Shown piece after piece: positions 35,195-43,764 of a stretch of DNA of 64,000 bases (within the stretch, counting starts at the first letter, position 1; the number at the start of each line of letters is the position of its first letter). A program made the position numbers and the translations under genes. The notes beneath the pieces were generated by a model that saw only the letters and a list, made by a program, of their open reading frames with translations, was not told the DNA's origin and did no database searches. This DNA is from Collimonas sp. PA-H2. GTDB taxonomy: Bacteria > Pseudomonadota > Gammaproteobacteria > Burkholderiales > Burkholderiaceae_D. The stretch lies in NCBI RefSeq assembly GCF_002564105.1, contig NZ_PDBX01000001.1, forward strand, positions 2,480,001-2,544,000. The letters are read 5' to 3'.

Positions 35195-35499
35195 GTTGGT
35201 GCTCCTGTCGGATAGCTGTACTTAGCTTATGACGACAGTTTACAGATACATGAGCTTCCATGCACTCTGAGTCTTGCGGTCGAATTCGATACATATCGAA
35301 TCGTGCGCCGCTTGTGCCGCCAGCAGCGGCATGCAGTGCAGCTGTTGTAAAAACGGAACAGGAATAAATCAAGTGCATGATTTCCTCGCTACAAAAGCAT
35401 ATGCCGATGGATAATAATGATTCTCATTAATTCCTGCAGTTAGCCAGCCGAGTCCGTCTCAAGCCAGCCAGTCAAGCAGACTTCACCACTGGCTACACC
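35195..35499. other. Intergenic region (305 bp) between ogt and the TonB receptor
   Basis: The stretch carries divergent promoters and a Fur box at 35413-35431. Apart from that I see no gene and no repeat. A frame on the minus strand across 35094-35378 is an out-of-frame shadow of ogt and its leader. Confidence 0.5.
35413..35431 (+). promoter_or_regulatory. Fur box of the TonB receptor gene
   Basis: The 19 bases starting at 35413 (core AATGATTCTCATT) match the Fur consensus GATAATGATAATCATTATC at 14 of 19 positions. The site is about 70 bp before the receptor start, where it can block the promoter when iron is sufficient. Confidence 0.75.
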
Positions 35500-37650
35500 A
35501 TGAAAACCACCACGCGCTTGCGCGCCATTGCTTCCGCCTGCGCAGTCGTCGCCGGCGTCAAATCCCAACTCGCCTTAGCACAGCAGCAGCTGCCCGACGT
35601 CACGGTGAGCGCCGAACGCGCCCATGGCGACGGCTACTCGCCTGCCAACACCAGCACCGGCCTGAAAATCGACGCGCCGCTGCGCGACGTGCCGCAGACC
35701 ATCAACGTCGTGCCGCAGGAACTGATGCGCGACCAGGGCGCGCGCAGCCTGCAAGACGTCATGAAAAACATTCCCGGCGTCGGCCTCGCCACCGGCGATG
35801 GCCAACGCGATGCCTTCGTGATCCGCGGCTTCAGCGCCCTGACCGATGTCTTTCTCGACGGCGTACGCGACGACGCCCAGTATTTCCGCGACCTGTACAA
35901 CATCGACCGCATCGAAATCATCAAGGGCCCGGCTGCCGTGCTGTACGGCCGCGGCTCGTCGGGCGGCCTGATCAACCGCATCACCAAGAAGCCGAGCTTT
36001 ACGCAGTCCGGCGAAATCGGCGTCACCATGGGCAGCCATTACCTGCGCCGCACCGATTTCAATATCAACCAGCCGGTCTCCGATACGGTGGCGGCGCGGC
36101 TGGATGGCGCGCTGGAAGATTCCGGCGGCTACCGCGACCAAGGTTACCTGAAAAACCGCGACCTCTCGCCCAGCCTGCTGTGGAAAGACGGCAGCCAAAG
36201 CCTGCTGCTGCAATTCGACTACCAGCACCAGGACCGCGCCATCGATTTCGGCGTGCCCGGCTTCCGCGGCGCGCCGGCGAATGTCTCGCCATCCCTGTAC
36301 TACGGCGCGCGCAACGCCGCCGCCAACGACTACACGGTGTCCGACATGCGCGCTTCCACCGCGCAGTACAAGCTGCGCATCGACCAGGATACGGCGCTCA
36401 CCAACACTCTGCGCTACTACCAGTACAAGCTGGACCGCAACCACACCCGCATCAATTCGGTCAACGATCTGCTGGCCGTGCCGACGGTCACGCTCGGGCG
36501 CGGCAATATCCAGCGCGATGAACATGGCTGGTTCAACCAGACCGAACTGACGCACGAACTGCGTGCCGGCGACACCAGCCATAAAGTGCTGGTCGGCCTG
36601 GAAGTGGGCGAACAGAACAAGTACCAGCTGATCAATAATTCGACCGCCGCGCCGTATATCTACACTACCTCGCTGTTTGCGCCGGTATTGAAAGACCTGC
36701 CGTTCACCGTGCAGACCGCGCCGCAAAGCCGCGGCGTGGCGACCCAGGACACGGCGGCGGTCTACGCCCAGAGCCTGTCCATCTGGACTTCTAGCATCAA
36801 GACCCTGGTCGGCTTGCGCTTCGACCGCTTCGGCCAGAAATACGACGACCAGCTGCCGAGCAACCGCGACCTGCAGCGCACCGACAATGCAGTGTCGCCG
36901 CGCTTCGGCGTGGTCTGGCAGCCGAACAACTGGCAGAGCTATTACGCCTCGTTCAGCAAGTCGTTCCAGCCTTCCAGCGAAAGTGCGCCGCTGGCGCTCA
37001 ACAACGCCCAGCTGGCGCCGGAAAAGACGCGCAACCTGGAAATCGGCAGCAAAACCGATCTGCTGGATGGCCGTGCCTCGTTTACCGCGGCGATCTACCA
37101 GCTGACCCGCACCGACATCAAGGTCACCGATCCGGTCAACACCAGCAACCTGATCCCGGTAGGCGAGCAGCAATCGAAGGGCGTGGAGCTGACCTTTACC
37201 GGTGAAGTGACGCCGGGCTGGCAAGTCATCGCCGGCTATTCCTACATGAATGCGAAAGTCACCAAGGCAGTCGGCAACGTGACCTCGCCGCTGGCTTCAG
37301 CGGCGGCGCCGACAGCGCTGCAAGGCAAGACCCTGGCGCAGGCGCCGCGTCATACCGCCAGCCTGTGGACCTTGAAATCGCTGGACCAGTGGATCCCTGG
37401 AGTGCAGGTGGGCGGTGGCGTGACATATCGCGGCGCGAATTATGCCAGCATCGATAATGCGGTGCGGATCCCAGGCTTCGTCACCACCGACCTGGGGGCG
37501 TACTACCATCCGTCGCAAAAGGGCTGGAACCTGGCCTTGAATCTGAAGAATCTGTTCGACAAGCGGTATTACATTTCGTCGAACAATGACATCGGCATCT
37601 TGCCGGGTGCGCCGCGCAGCGTCGAGCTGAGTGCGCGTTACGCTTTTTGA
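35500..37650 (+). CDS. TonB-dependent catecholate siderophore receptor (Fiu/FhuE-like)
   Basis: A 716-residue outer membrane receptor. A signal peptide ends near LALA (about residue 27). The TonB box region lies in LPDVTVSAER, the plug domain spans about residues 55-170 (DVPQTINVVPQELMRDQGARSL) with IEIIKGPAAVLYGRGSSGGLIN, and the barrel ends with a terminal Phe (LSARYAF), as needed for insertion. The plug pattern fits the TonB-siderophore (Fiu/FhuE) group. No siderophore synthesis or TonB genes are adjacent, so it may take up xenosiderophores. The Fur box supports iron control. Confidence 0.9.
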   Translation: MKTTTRLRAIASACAVVAGVKSQLALAQQQLPDVTVSAERAHGDGYSPANTSTGLKIDAPLRDVPQTINVVPQELMRDQGARSLQDVMKNIPGVGLATGDGQRDAFVIRGFSALTDVFLDGVRDDAQYFRDLYNIDRIEIIKGPAAVLYGRGSSGGLINRITKKPSFTQSGEIGVTMGSHYLRRTDFNINQPVSDTVAARLDGALEDSGGYRDQGYLKNRDLSPSLLWKDGSQSLLLQFDYQHQDRAIDFGVPGFRGAPANVSPSLYYGARNAAANDYTVSDMRASTAQYKLRIDQDTALTNTLRYYQYKLDRNHTRINSVNDLLAVPTVTLGRGNIQRDEHGWFNQTELTHELRAGDTSHKVLVGLEVGEQNKYQLINNSTAAPYIYTTSLFAPVLKDLPFTVQTAPQSRGVATQDTAAVYAQSLSIWTSSIKTLVGLRFDRFGQKYDDQLPSNRDLQRTDNAVSPRFGVVWQPNNWQSYYASFSKSFQPSSESAPLALNNAQLAPEKTRNLEIGSKTDLLDGRASFTAAIYQLTRTDIKVTDPVNTSNLIPVGEQQSKGVELTFTGEVTPGWQVIAGYSYMNAKVTKAVGNVTSPLASAAAPTALQGKTLAQAPRHTASLWTLKSLDQWIPGVQVGGGVTYRGANYASIDNAVRIPGFVTTDLGAYYHPSQKGWNLALNLKNLFDKRYYISSNNDIGILPGAPRSVELSARYAF

Positions 37651-37744
37651 GAACAGGCAATACTGGAAGTAGCGACGACAGAGAGCGGCTTTCAGTTTTC
37701 GTCGGCACGCGTCAAAATACACCGCGCGCATCGGGGATAGAAAA

Positions 37745-37785
37745 CGGGGCGGAAGATGCTATGCATTTTCCGCCCCGCTTTTTTT
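37745..37785. terminator. Bidirectional intrinsic terminator between the receptor and dehydrogenase genes
   Basis: A 15-bp stem (37745-37759 with 37763-37777, one G-U) has a 3-base loop and is followed on the plus strand by CTTTTTTT. On the minus strand the preceding AAAA gives a short U-tract immediately after the dehydrogenase stop. It can end both convergent transcripts. Confidence 0.88.
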
Positions 37786-38815
37786 ACTTCTTGAAGCGTG
37801 CTTCAGCCAGCTTGTCGGCCACGACGCTGGTCGGCAAGCCTTCCGAATCGGCGCGCTTGAAGATTTCCGACAGCGTCACGCCGATTTCGCGCACATGCGC
37901 TTCGACATCGGCTTCCGGCTTTTCGTAGTACTCGTAGCAGACCTTGATGATGCCGCCGGCGTTGATCACGAAGTCCGGCACGTACAGGATTTCCTTGCGG
38001 CGCAGCAGTTCGCCGACTTCAGCGGTAGCCAGCTGGTTGTTGGCGGCGCCGGCGACGATCTTGGCCTTCAGGCGCGCCAGGGTAGCCGGGTTGAGCGTGG
38101 CGCCCAGTGCGCACGGCGCGTAGATGTCGGCCTGCACATCATAGATGGCGTCGGTGGCCACCACTTCGGCGCCGAATTCGGCGCGCGCGCGTTCCAGCGC
38201 AGCCTGGTCGATGTCGGTGACGATCAGCTTGGCGCCGGCTTCATGCAAGCGGCGCGCATAGTCGTAGCCGACGTTGCCCAGGCCTTGCACGGCAACGGTC
38301 AGGCCCTGCAGCGAATCGCGGCCCAGGTAGTGCTTGACGGCCGCCTGCGCGCCGACGAAGCAGCCCAGCGCGGTGAACGGCGACGGATCGCCGCTGGCGC
38401 CCAGGCCTGCAACATATTTTGTCTTGGTGGCGATATGCGCCATGTCGGCCGGGCTGGTGCCGACGTCTTCCGCCGTGACGTAGCGGCCGCCCAGGCGTTC
38501 CAGGGCTTCGCCCATGGCTTCGAACAATGCTGGTGTCTTGGCAGTCTTGGGATTGCCGATGATGACGCTCTTGCCGCCGCCGATAGGCAGGCCGGCGACC
38601 GCGTTCTTGTATGTCATGCCGCGCGACAGGCGCAGGACGTCGTTGACGGCCACTGCTTCGCTGGCGTAGTCCCACATGCGGCAACCGCCCATGGCCGGGC
38701 CGAGGTTGGTGTTGTGGACTGCGATGATGCCTCTGAGGCCGGATTTTTCTTCGGAAACGAAGACCACTTGTTCGTGGTTGTCGAAATTCAATTCATTGAA
38801 AATGAAGGTGCTCAT
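37784..38815 (-). CDS. Leucine-dehydrogenase-type Glu/Leu/Phe/Val dehydrogenase
   Basis: A 343-residue NAD-dependent amino acid dehydrogenase. Substrate and catalytic lysines sit in GMTYKNAVAGLPIGGGKSVI (K70, K82), abbreviated here to TYKNA and IGGGKS. The nucleotide loop is VAVQGLGNVGYDYARRL, key residues GLGNVG. The length suits leucine/valine dehydrogenase and not the longer glutamate enzymes. It deaminates branched-chain amino acids to 2-oxoacids. It is a single gene; two palindromes upstream at 38955-39003 may control it. Confidence 0.87.
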   Translation of the reverse strand: MSTFIFNELNFDNHEQVVFVSEEKSGLRGIIAVHNTNLGPAMGGCRMWDYASEAVAVNDVLRLSRGMTYKNAVAGLPIGGGKSVIIGNPKTAKTPALFEAMGEALERLGGRYVTAEDVGTSPADMAHIATKTKYVAGLGASGDPSPFTALGCFVGAQAAVKHYLGRDSLQGLTVAVQGLGNVGYDYARRLHEAGAKLIVTDIDQAALERARAEFGAEVVATDAIYDVQADIYAPCALGATLNPATLARLKAKIVAGAANNQLATAEVGELLRRKEILYVPDFVINAGGIIKVCYEYYEKPEADVEAHVREIGVTLSEIFKRADSEGLPTSVVADKLAEARFKK

Positions 38816-38954
38816 GCTTTTGGCTCCGTACGGATAGCATTCGCGCGTCCGGGTAGGGCGGGCTATGGTTTTCCGTTGTTCTCTAGGGTTAAGGTCGGTA
38901 ATACGGGTGTCTGCGGCAGGTTGGCGCCGGCAGACGGGTAAGGCCGTGATTGTG

Positions 38955-39003
38955 TCACGCAGGCGTGAGTGTAATTTATCGCTATGTGAAACTCAATTGA
39001 GTT
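38955..39003. promoter_or_regulatory. Two palindromes upstream of the dehydrogenase gene
   Basis: TCACGC-AG-GCGTGA (38955-38968) and the perfect 14-bp AACTCAATTGAGTT (38990-39003) lie 140-190 bp upstream of the leucine-dehydrogenase-type gene. They are candidate operator sites of an unknown regulator; neither matches an Lrp consensus clearly. Confidence 0.4.
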
Positions 39004-39133
39004 CGTTGGCCGGGGCTAAGATTGTACTCAAAATATTGCATAAATGATATTTCTATTGTGTAAAAGATGCAGGATGTGGCTGGGCTTCGCCTTGAGCAGC
39101 GCTACATGGACACCTTGATCAATCAATATTGCA

Positions 39134-39156
39134 AATTATAGCAATATGCTATAATT
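39134..39156 (+). promoter_or_regulatory. Palindromic promoter-operator of higBA
   Basis: AATTATAGC-AATAT-GCTATAATT is a perfect 9-bp inverted repeat. Its right arm contains TATAAT (39150-39155), a consensus -10 element. An overlapping dyad ATATTGC (39126-39132)/GCAATAT (39141-39147) is also present. The HigB start ATG is only 11 bases after the -10 box, so the transcript is probably leaderless. HigA or the HigBA complex would repress by covering the -10. Confidence 0.75.
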
Positions 39157-39166
39157 CAAATACTTC

Positions 39167-39469
39167 ATGCATATCATCTCCGGGAAATCGATTGAAGTTT
39201 TTTGCTTGAAGCATCCGTCGGCCAGGCCATCCTTGCTGGCGTGGTACAGATTGGTGAGCACATCCGGCTTTGCGGATTTCACGGAAATCAGGCATGCGTT
39301 CAATTCGGCGGACTATGTTTGTCCGTTTACGATATTCGACATCGGCGGCAACAATTCCCGTCTGATCGCCGCGATTCATCACAACCGGCAAAAGTTGTAT
39401 ATCCGGGAAGTGCTTACCCATGCCGAATACGATTGCTGGAACAAGAATTTCAGGAGAAAGAGATTATGA
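39167..39469 (+). CDS. higB: HigB-type toxin, ribosome-dependent mRNA interferase
   Basis: A 100-residue RelE-fold toxin. The HigB pattern is clear: MHIISGKSIEVFCLKHP at the start, then FTIFDIGGNNSRLIAAIHHNRQ and YIREVLTHAEYD near the C-terminus (shortened here as FDIGGNNSRLI and VLTHAEYD). It cleaves mRNA on the ribosome. No Shine-Dalgarno sequence precedes the ATG and the -10 box is 11 bases upstream, which points to leaderless translation. The TGA overlaps the higA ATG by 4 bp, the toxin-first order typical of HigBA. Confidence 0.92.
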   Translation: MHIISGKSIEVFCLKHPSARPSLLAWYRLVSTSGFADFTEIRHAFNSADYVCPFTIFDIGGNNSRLIAAIHHNRQKLYIREVLTHAEYDCWNKNFRRKRL

Positions 39470-39891
39470 ATGCAGTTACCCTTGATGCCTCGGCCATTGC
39501 GCCTGTCTGGAAAACATTCCAGGATTCGCTGCCGGTAAGAATCGGCATCATCCGCGACGACGCGCAATACGATCAGACAGTTGGCTTCATGAATGGCTTG
39601 CTGGATGTGGTGGGCGATGACGAAGAGCACGAGCTGATGGAGTTTCTCGATCTGGTCAGCCAGCTGGTCAGCGACTATGAAAGCACACGCTATGTCGTGC
39701 CCGGCGCCAAGCCGCAGGAAGTGCTGCGTTTCATCATGGAGCAGCATGGCTTGAAGCAGACCGACCTGGCCGCTGAAATCGGCGGCCAGTCCGTGGTCAG
39801 CGACATCCTCAGCGGCAAGCGCGAAATCAATGCACGCCAGGCGCGCGCACTTGCTGCGCGCTTCGGCGTATCTCCCGCGGTATTTCTATAA
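39466..39891 (+). CDS. higA: HigA antitoxin (XRE-type HTH)
   Basis: A 141-residue antitoxin. The helix-turn-helix is in the C-terminal third (LKQTDLAAEIGGQSVVSDILSGKRE, shortened as QTDLAAEIGGQSVVS), as in HigA proteins of this longer type. The N-terminal acidic part (DDEEHELMEFLDLVSQL) likely contacts HigB. CAGGAG lies about 12 bases before ATG 39466. It ends 7 bases before the convergent helicase stop. Confidence 0.92.
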   Translation: MNAVTLDASAIAPVWKTFQDSLPVRIGIIRDDAQYDQTVGFMNGLLDVVGDDEEHELMEFLDLVSQLVSDYESTRYVVPGAKPQEVLRFIMEQHGLKQTDLAAEIGGQSVVSDILSGKREINARQARALAARFGVSPAVFL

Positions 39892-39898
39892 GCGCGAT

Positions 39899-41152
39899 TT
39901 ATTCGTTTTCATCGCGCGCGGCCGCTTCCCGCAGTTTGTCTTTCTTGCTCTTGCGCTTGCCCTTGATGCCGCCGTTGGCGGCAGCGGCCGGTGCTGCCGG
40001 AGCAGTCGCAATATCCACCGGCTCAAAACCGGCAATCTGTTCACGTTCGCATTTCAGGTTATGGCGCTTTTCGATCAGGTGGAAGTGCGCTTCGGTATCG
40101 GCGCTGACGAAGCTGATGGCGATGCCGCTCTTGCCGGCGCGGCCGGTGCGGCCGATGCGGTGGGTGTAGTCTACCGCCGAGCGCGGCAGGTCGTAGTTCA
40201 GCACCACCGGCAGCTGCGCGATGTCGATGCCGCGTGCGGCGACGTCGGTGGCGACCAGCACCTGCAGCTTGCTGGCCTTGAAATCCGCCAGCACTTCATC
40301 GCGCGCGCCCTGGCTGAACTCGCCATGGAAGGCGGCGGCCTTGATGCCGGCGCGATGCAGTTTATCGGCGATATGCTCCGCCGAATACTTGGTGGCGACA
40401 AACACCAGCACCCGGCCCCACTGATTTTCCTTCAACAGATGGCGCAGCAATTGCGTGCGGCGGCCGGCGTCGACCATGATCGCGCGCTGCTCGATATCCG
40501 GCTGGTTTTGCGCCAGCGCCGGCACCGCGATGCGCACCGGCTGGTGCAGCATGCGGCCGGCCAACGCATGCACCGCAGTCGGGAAGGTGGCCGAGAAAAA
40601 CAGGCTTTGGCGTTGCCCCGGCAACAGCGCCAGGATGCGGGTGATTTCGTCGCTGAAGCCCATGTCCAGCAGGCGGTCGGCTTCGTCCAGCACCAGCGAC
40701 GCCACGTCCGATAGTTTCAGTGCGTTGTGCTCGATCAGGTCGAGCAGGCGGCCCGGCGTCGCCACTACCAGGTCGGCGCCGCCGCGCAGGTCCATCATTT
40801 GCGGATTGATCGAGACGCCGCCGAACAAGGCTGCGATCTTCAGGGAATGCGGACAGGCTTGCGCCAGCGCGCGGATGGATTCCGCGGTCTGCTGCGCCAG
40901 TTCGCGGGTCGGCACCAGGATCAGCACGCGCAGCTTGCGCGGCTTGTCAGTACGGCCGTCTTGCAGGAACTGCAGCAGCGGCAGCGCAAACGCCGCCGTC
41001 TTGCCGGAGCCGGTCTGCGCCGCGGCCAGGACATCGGCGCCGCGCAATATTGCCGGAATGGCGGCGACCTGAACCGGGGTTGGCGTGGCATACCCACGCT
41101 CGGCAACGGCGTGCAGGATGGCAGGGGACAAGCCCAGAGAGGAAAATGACAT
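39899..41152 (-). CDS. rhlE: DEAD-box ATP-dependent RNA helicase (RhlE-like)
   Basis: A 417-residue helicase with all DEAD-box motifs: Q motif (YATPTPVQ), motif I AAQTGSGKT, Ia PTRELAQQ, Ib TPGRLLD, II DEAD, III SAT, IV VFVATK, V ARGIDI and VI HRIGRTGRAG. The short C-terminal tail is basic (GIKGKRKSKKDKLRE), as in RhlE-type proteins, and could add RNA affinity. ATG 41152 (MSFSSLGLSP) is the usual family start; ATG 41185 would add 11 residues. It probably acts in RNA decay or ribosome assembly. Confidence 0.9.
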   Translation of the reverse strand: MSFSSLGLSPAILHAVAERGYATPTPVQVAAIPAILRGADVLAAAQTGSGKTAAFALPLLQFLQDGRTDKPRKLRVLILVPTRELAQQTAESIRALAQACPHSLKIAALFGGVSINPQMMDLRGGADLVVATPGRLLDLIEHNALKLSDVASLVLDEADRLLDMGFSDEITRILALLPGQRQSLFFSATFPTAVHALAGRMLHQPVRIAVPALAQNQPDIEQRAIMVDAGRRTQLLRHLLKENQWGRVLVFVATKYSAEHIADKLHRAGIKAAAFHGEFSQGARDEVLADFKASKLQVLVATDVAARGIDIAQLPVVLNYDLPRSAVDYTHRIGRTGRAGKSGIAISFVSADTEAHFHLIEKRHNLKCEREQIAGFEPVDIATAPAAPAAAANGGIKGKRKSKKDKLREAAARDENE

Positions 41153-41220
41153 GGCAACGGGCCGTAAAGCTTGTAGGGTCGTCATCTTACCATTTGCGCC
41201 AAACGAACAATTCGCCGTAT

Positions 41221-41275
41221 TTAATCAGGGTCAGAGTCGAATTATTGTAATTTATTTGACTCTGACCCTAATTAA
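41221..41275. repeat. 55-bp near-perfect hairpin element (REP/MITE-like)
   Basis: The arms 41221-41242 and 41254-41275 pair over about 21 bp with one mismatch and one G-U; the inner core is AGGGTCAGAGTC against GACTCTGACCCT. Loop is 11 bases and AT-rich. It lies between two helicase genes and looks unlike its GC-rich surroundings. GGGTCAGAGTC-type palindromes are, as I recall, found near REP-associated transposases, but no transposase is in the window. Confidence 0.6.
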
Positions 41276-41292
41276 TGGATTGCTGTTGGCTT

Positions 41293-43764
41293 TCAGACCA
41301 GGGGCGCTAGCAACAGCAGCAGATCTTCGCTGCTGAACTTGGTTTGCAGCGCCGCATCGCTGCCTAGCACACCTTCCGCCAGTGCGCTCTTACGTGCCTG
41401 CAGGTCGATGATACGTTCTTCGATGCTGCCTTCCACCACGATCTTGTACACGAACACCGTCTGCTCCTGGCCGATACGGTGGGCGCGCGCCGTGGCTTGT
41501 TCTTGCACCGCCGGATTCCACCACGGATCCATGTGGATCACGGTATCGGCGGCAGTCAGGTTGAGGCCGACGCCGCCGGCTTTCAGGCTGATCAGCAGCA
41601 GTGGCACGGTCTTGCTCTGGAATTGCGCGACCAGGTCGCCGCGCTGCGCCGGCGGCGTCTTGCCGGTCAGGGCCAGCCAGGGCAGTTGCAGCTGCTCGAG
41701 TTCGACGGCGATCAGGTCCAGCATTTCGGTGAACTGGGAAAACACCAGGATGCGGCGGCCTTCCGCCACCAGCGCCGGCAGCATGTCGCGCAGCAGCTCC
41801 AGCTTGGCGCGTTCCATGCCGGCTTCATGCCGCATGTGTTTCAGCAGGAAGGGATCGCAGCAGACCTGCCGCAGCTTGAGCAAGGCATCGAGGATGGTGA
41901 TCTGGCCGCCGGCAAAGCCCTTGCGCTTGAGTACGCCGCGTATCTGTTCGTCGGCCGCTACCCGTACGCTTTCGTAGAGGTCGCGTTGTTGTCCCTGCAA
42001 CTGCACGCGCTTGACGGTTTCGCTGAGTGGCGGCAGTTCGCTCGCCACTTCATCCTTGCGGCGGCGCAGGATGAAGGGCCGCACGCGCTGCGCCAGCAAT
42101 TGCGCGCGCAGGGTCTGGCCGCCGATCTCGATCGGCTTGCGCCACAGGCGCGTGAAGCTGCGCATGTCGCCGAGGAAGCCGGGCATCAGGAAATCGAACT
42201 GGGTCCACAGCTCGCCCAGGTGGTTTTCCAGCGGCGTGCCAGTGATGCACAGACGATGCCGCGCGCGCAGGCGGCGCACGGCGCCGGCGCTGCGGGCGGT
42301 GGCGTTCTTGACGGTTTGCGCTTCGTCCAGGATCAGCAAGTGAAAGACTTGCGCTTCCAGCGCTGCGCGGTCGCGCCACAGCAGCGGATAGGTGGTGAGG
42401 ATCAGATCGTACTCAGCCATGCGGGAGAAATCGCAATGGCGTTCCGGTCCTTGCAGGGCGAGTACGCGCAGGCTGGGAGCCATGCGCCGCGCTTCCGCCT
42501 GCCAGTTGAAAATCAGCGAGGTCGGCAGCACCGCCAGCGCCGGCAGGTCGAGGCGGCCGGTCTGCTTTTCGATCAGCAGATGGGCCAGCGCCTGCGCGGT
42601 TTTTCCCAGTCCCATGTCGTCGGCCAGGATGCCGGCCAGATTTTGTTCACGCAAGTACTGCAGCCAGGCGACCCCGTGCAGCTGGTAGGGGCGCAGGGTG
42701 ATGCCTAGGCCCGCCGGCGCCGTTACCGCCTGCGGCGTGCCGGCGCCGCTTAGCCGTTGCGCCAGCGCGCGCAAGCCGGCATCGCCTTGCAGCTGCCAGC
42801 CGCCATAGGCGCCGGCGCGCTGCGCTTGCGTGTCGAGCAGGCTTTGGCGCATGGCTTCCAGCCGGTAGGCATCCCAGGATGAGAGCGCCAGCGGCCCCTC
42901 CTTGCGCAGCGGATCGCTCAGCAATTCCAGCATGCTGCCGACGATCGCCTTGAGCGGCGCCGCCAGCGCATCTATCCGTTTTCCGCCGGGGGCGCGCAGC
43001 GTGATCAGGGCGTGGTCGTCGATCAGGGCCATCTTGGCGGCGTCCAGCCAGCGGCCGTCGCGCTGCAGCAGGTGCGCCAGCAGCGGCACCAGGTCGACCA
43101 TCTCGCCGTCGATTTCAATGCCCAGGGTCAGCAGCCAGGAACCTTCGCCGGCCGGCAGGCCGAGGGCCGTGACGGTCTGCTCGCGGCCACGCATGCGGGC
43201 GGCGACTTCCTTGCTCAGGATTTCGCCGGTGTCGGGGCTGATCGTCAGATGCCAGGCGTCGACCGGCACGCTCTCGTGCGCAAAGCCAGGGTGCACCACG
43301 ATAGACCAGCCTTTGGCCTGCAGATCCGGCAACTGCTCGGCCCAGAAGTCGCCGAAAAAATCTTCCTGCACCAGCGTCCATAGCGAGGCCAGCTGCACGG
43401 CGGCAGCCTGTTCCGCTTTCTCGTTGCGCCATTGCAGGGTGTCGCTCGGCAGCGGATGTAGGCCCAGGTCCCAGACCAGGTCGAGGGCGTCGGCTTCGGC
43501 GCCGAGGTCGCGCACCAGCAGGCGCTGGCCTTTGTCGTTTTCAACGGTCTGCGATGAGGCCGGGCGGCGATTCAGCAAGGTGGTGGGCGCGGCGGTTTCC
43601 CAGTGGAAGCCGTCGTCGGTGGCGTAGGTCCAGGTGATCTGCGCCACCGTGACATTCGGACCGCGCGGCCCGAACGGGCCGGAAGGGCGCATGCCCAGCA
43701 AGCCGTCGCCGCGGCCCAGGGTTTGCAAGCTCAGGCGCGGGCGGAAGCGGCCGACTGCGCTCAT
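41293..43764 (-). CDS. SNF2-family DEAD/DEAH helicase
   Basis: An 823-residue SNF2-type ATPase. The N-terminal 320 residues are a less conserved region. Motif I reads DDMGLGKTAQAL, motif II DEAQ (LLILDEAQTVKN), motif III TGTPLENHLGELW, and the C-terminal lobe has VFSQFTEM, LKAGGVGLNLTAAD and ARAHRIGQ, with YKIVVEGSIEERI after it. Such bacterial proteins remodel protein-DNA or RNA-polymerase complexes (RapA-like role not established here). Its ATG overlaps the stop of the hydratase gene by 4 bp, so it is the last gene of a three-gene operon. Confidence 0.9.
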   Translation of the reverse strand: MSAVGRFRPRLSLQTLGRGDGLLGMRPSGPFGPRGPNVTVAQITWTYATDDGFHWETAAPTTLLNRRPASSQTVENDKGQRLLVRDLGAEADALDLVWDLGLHPLPSDTLQWRNEKAEQAAAVQLASLWTLVQEDFFGDFWAEQLPDLQAKGWSIVVHPGFAHESVPVDAWHLTISPDTGEILSKEVAARMRGREQTVTALGLPAGEGSWLLTLGIEIDGEMVDLVPLLAHLLQRDGRWLDAAKMALIDDHALITLRAPGGKRIDALAAPLKAIVGSMLELLSDPLRKEGPLALSSWDAYRLEAMRQSLLDTQAQRAGAYGGWQLQGDAGLRALAQRLSGAGTPQAVTAPAGLGITLRPYQLHGVAWLQYLREQNLAGILADDMGLGKTAQALAHLLIEKQTGRLDLPALAVLPTSLIFNWQAEARRMAPSLRVLALQGPERHCDFSRMAEYDLILTTYPLLWRDRAALEAQVFHLLILDEAQTVKNATARSAGAVRRLRARHRLCITGTPLENHLGELWTQFDFLMPGFLGDMRSFTRLWRKPIEIGGQTLRAQLLAQRVRPFILRRRKDEVASELPPLSETVKRVQLQGQQRDLYESVRVAADEQIRGVLKRKGFAGGQITILDALLKLRQVCCDPFLLKHMRHEAGMERAKLELLRDMLPALVAEGRRILVFSQFTEMLDLIAVELEQLQLPWLALTGKTPPAQRGDLVAQFQSKTVPLLLISLKAGGVGLNLTAADTVIHMDPWWNPAVQEQATARAHRIGQEQTVFVYKIVVEGSIEERIIDLQARKSALAEGVLGSDAALQTKFSSEDLLLLLAPLV

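Larger units (their letters stand above)
38816..39166. other. Intergenic region (351 bp) between the dehydrogenase and higBA
   Basis: The region is AT-richer than its surroundings. It contains two palindromes near the dehydrogenase promoter and the higBA operator at the right end. No gene is supported in between. Confidence 0.5.

Noticed and set aside
35575..37224. A 549-codon minus-strand frame opposite the TonB receptor
   Set aside because: Same reason: the sense strand encodes a complete receptor with plug, barrel and terminal Phe.
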